A DNA stretch of 6,750 nucleotides, from assembly GCF_010892395.1 (NCBI RefSeq), contig NZ_JAACKB010000139.1:1-6750 (forward strand), read 5' to 3'. A program made the position numbers and the translations under genes. Source of the DNA: Sulfurovum sp. bin170 (GTDB taxonomy: Bacteria > Campylobacterota > Campylobacteria > Campylobacterales > Sulfurovaceae). The notes below the pieces were generated by a model. It was not told the origin of the DNA. It saw only the letters and a program-made list of their open reading frames with translations, and did no database searches. Shown piece by piece: positions 6,548 through 6,750 of this stretch. Positions within the stretch are counted from its first letter, which is position 1. Each line of letters opens with the position of its first letter.

Positions 6548-6750
6548 ATGAAAAAGTTTTTCTTACTTTTCTTAGCACTTGGTGCTGTTGCATTTGCTGA
6601 CGCAGATGGTGAATCTATGATTAAAGCATACTCAGTAGTTGCTGCTGGTATGGGTCTTGGTCTTGCTGCTCTTGGTGGAGCTATCGGTATGGGTCATACT
6701 GCTGCTGCTACTATCGCTGGTACTGCTAGAAACCCAGGTCTTGGTGGTAA
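6548..6750 (+). CDS. atpE: F-type ATP synthase subunit c, 3'-truncated by the window edge
   Basis: Subunit c forms the rotating membrane ring of the Fo motor. Only the first 67 codons are present. Residues 1-17 look like a signal peptide: two Lys, a hydrophobic run FFLLFLALGAVAF, then A-F-A before Asp18, a good signal peptidase I site. C. jejuni and H. pylori AtpE have similar extensions. Residues ~25-57 form the first transmembrane helix with the glycine-rich GMGLGLAALGGAIGMG packing motif, followed by the polar loop ARNPG (60-64), matching the E. coli R-Q-P loop. The position of the Gln ligand in Na+-type c subunits is Met48 here, which favours proton coupling. The second helix with the ion-binding carboxylate is beyond the window. 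It has its own promoter and long leader, so it appears separately transcribed from pnp; in Campylobacterota atpE usually lies apart from the main atp cluster. Confidence 0.95.
   Translation, partial: MKKFFLLFLALGAVAFADADGESMIKAYSVVAAGMGLGLAALGGAIGMGHTAAATIAGTARNPGLGG

Overview
The window looks like chromosomal core sequence from a free-living, AT-rich member of the Campylobacterota (Epsilonproteobacteria), probably near Sulfurimonas, Sulfurovum or Sulfuricurvum. Three things point there. The gene order lptD - MCE protein - phosphoribosyltransferase - pnp - atpE matches, as I remember it, the order around pnp/atpE in Helicobacter and sulfur-oxidising relatives. AtpE has the signal-peptide-like N-terminal extension typical of that phylum. 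The atpE promoter is a good TATAAT box in extremely AT-rich DNA without a clear -35 box. The genus is an inference.

Layout: every gene is on the + strand. Positions 1-1956 hold the 3' part of lptD, open at the left edge. It is followed without a gap by an MCE-domain lipid transport protein (1957-3441), then after 2 nt by a COG1926-type phosphoribosyltransferase (3444-4115), then after 16 nt by polynucleotide phosphorylase, pnp (4132-6264). These four are so tightly packed that they are almost certainly one transcript. A 283-nt gap follows. It holds a perfect 8-bp hairpin just after pnp, a second small palindrome, about 100 nt of very AT-rich DNA ending in a -10 box, and a roughly 140-nt leader that can fold. 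The first 67 codons of atpE run off the right edge.

How the genes fit together: lptD and the MCE gene both serve the outer membrane, in LPS insertion and phospholipid traffic. The MCE protein seems to combine an inner-membrane anchor, an MCE ring domain, a roughly 200-residue helical stretch and a C-terminal beta-barrel-like domain, so it could bridge the whole envelope. The phosphoribosyltransferase keeps the PRPP-binding loop but lacks basic residues expected elsewhere in its active site; its substrate is unknown. PNPase is complete and should be active. atpE is a separate transcription unit encoding the c-ring subunit of F-type ATP synthase.

There are no signs of mobile elements, CRISPR, prophage or tRNA/rRNA genes. 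The parts most worth a second look are the MCE fusion architecture and the structured atpE leader; the rest is ordinary housekeeping DNA.
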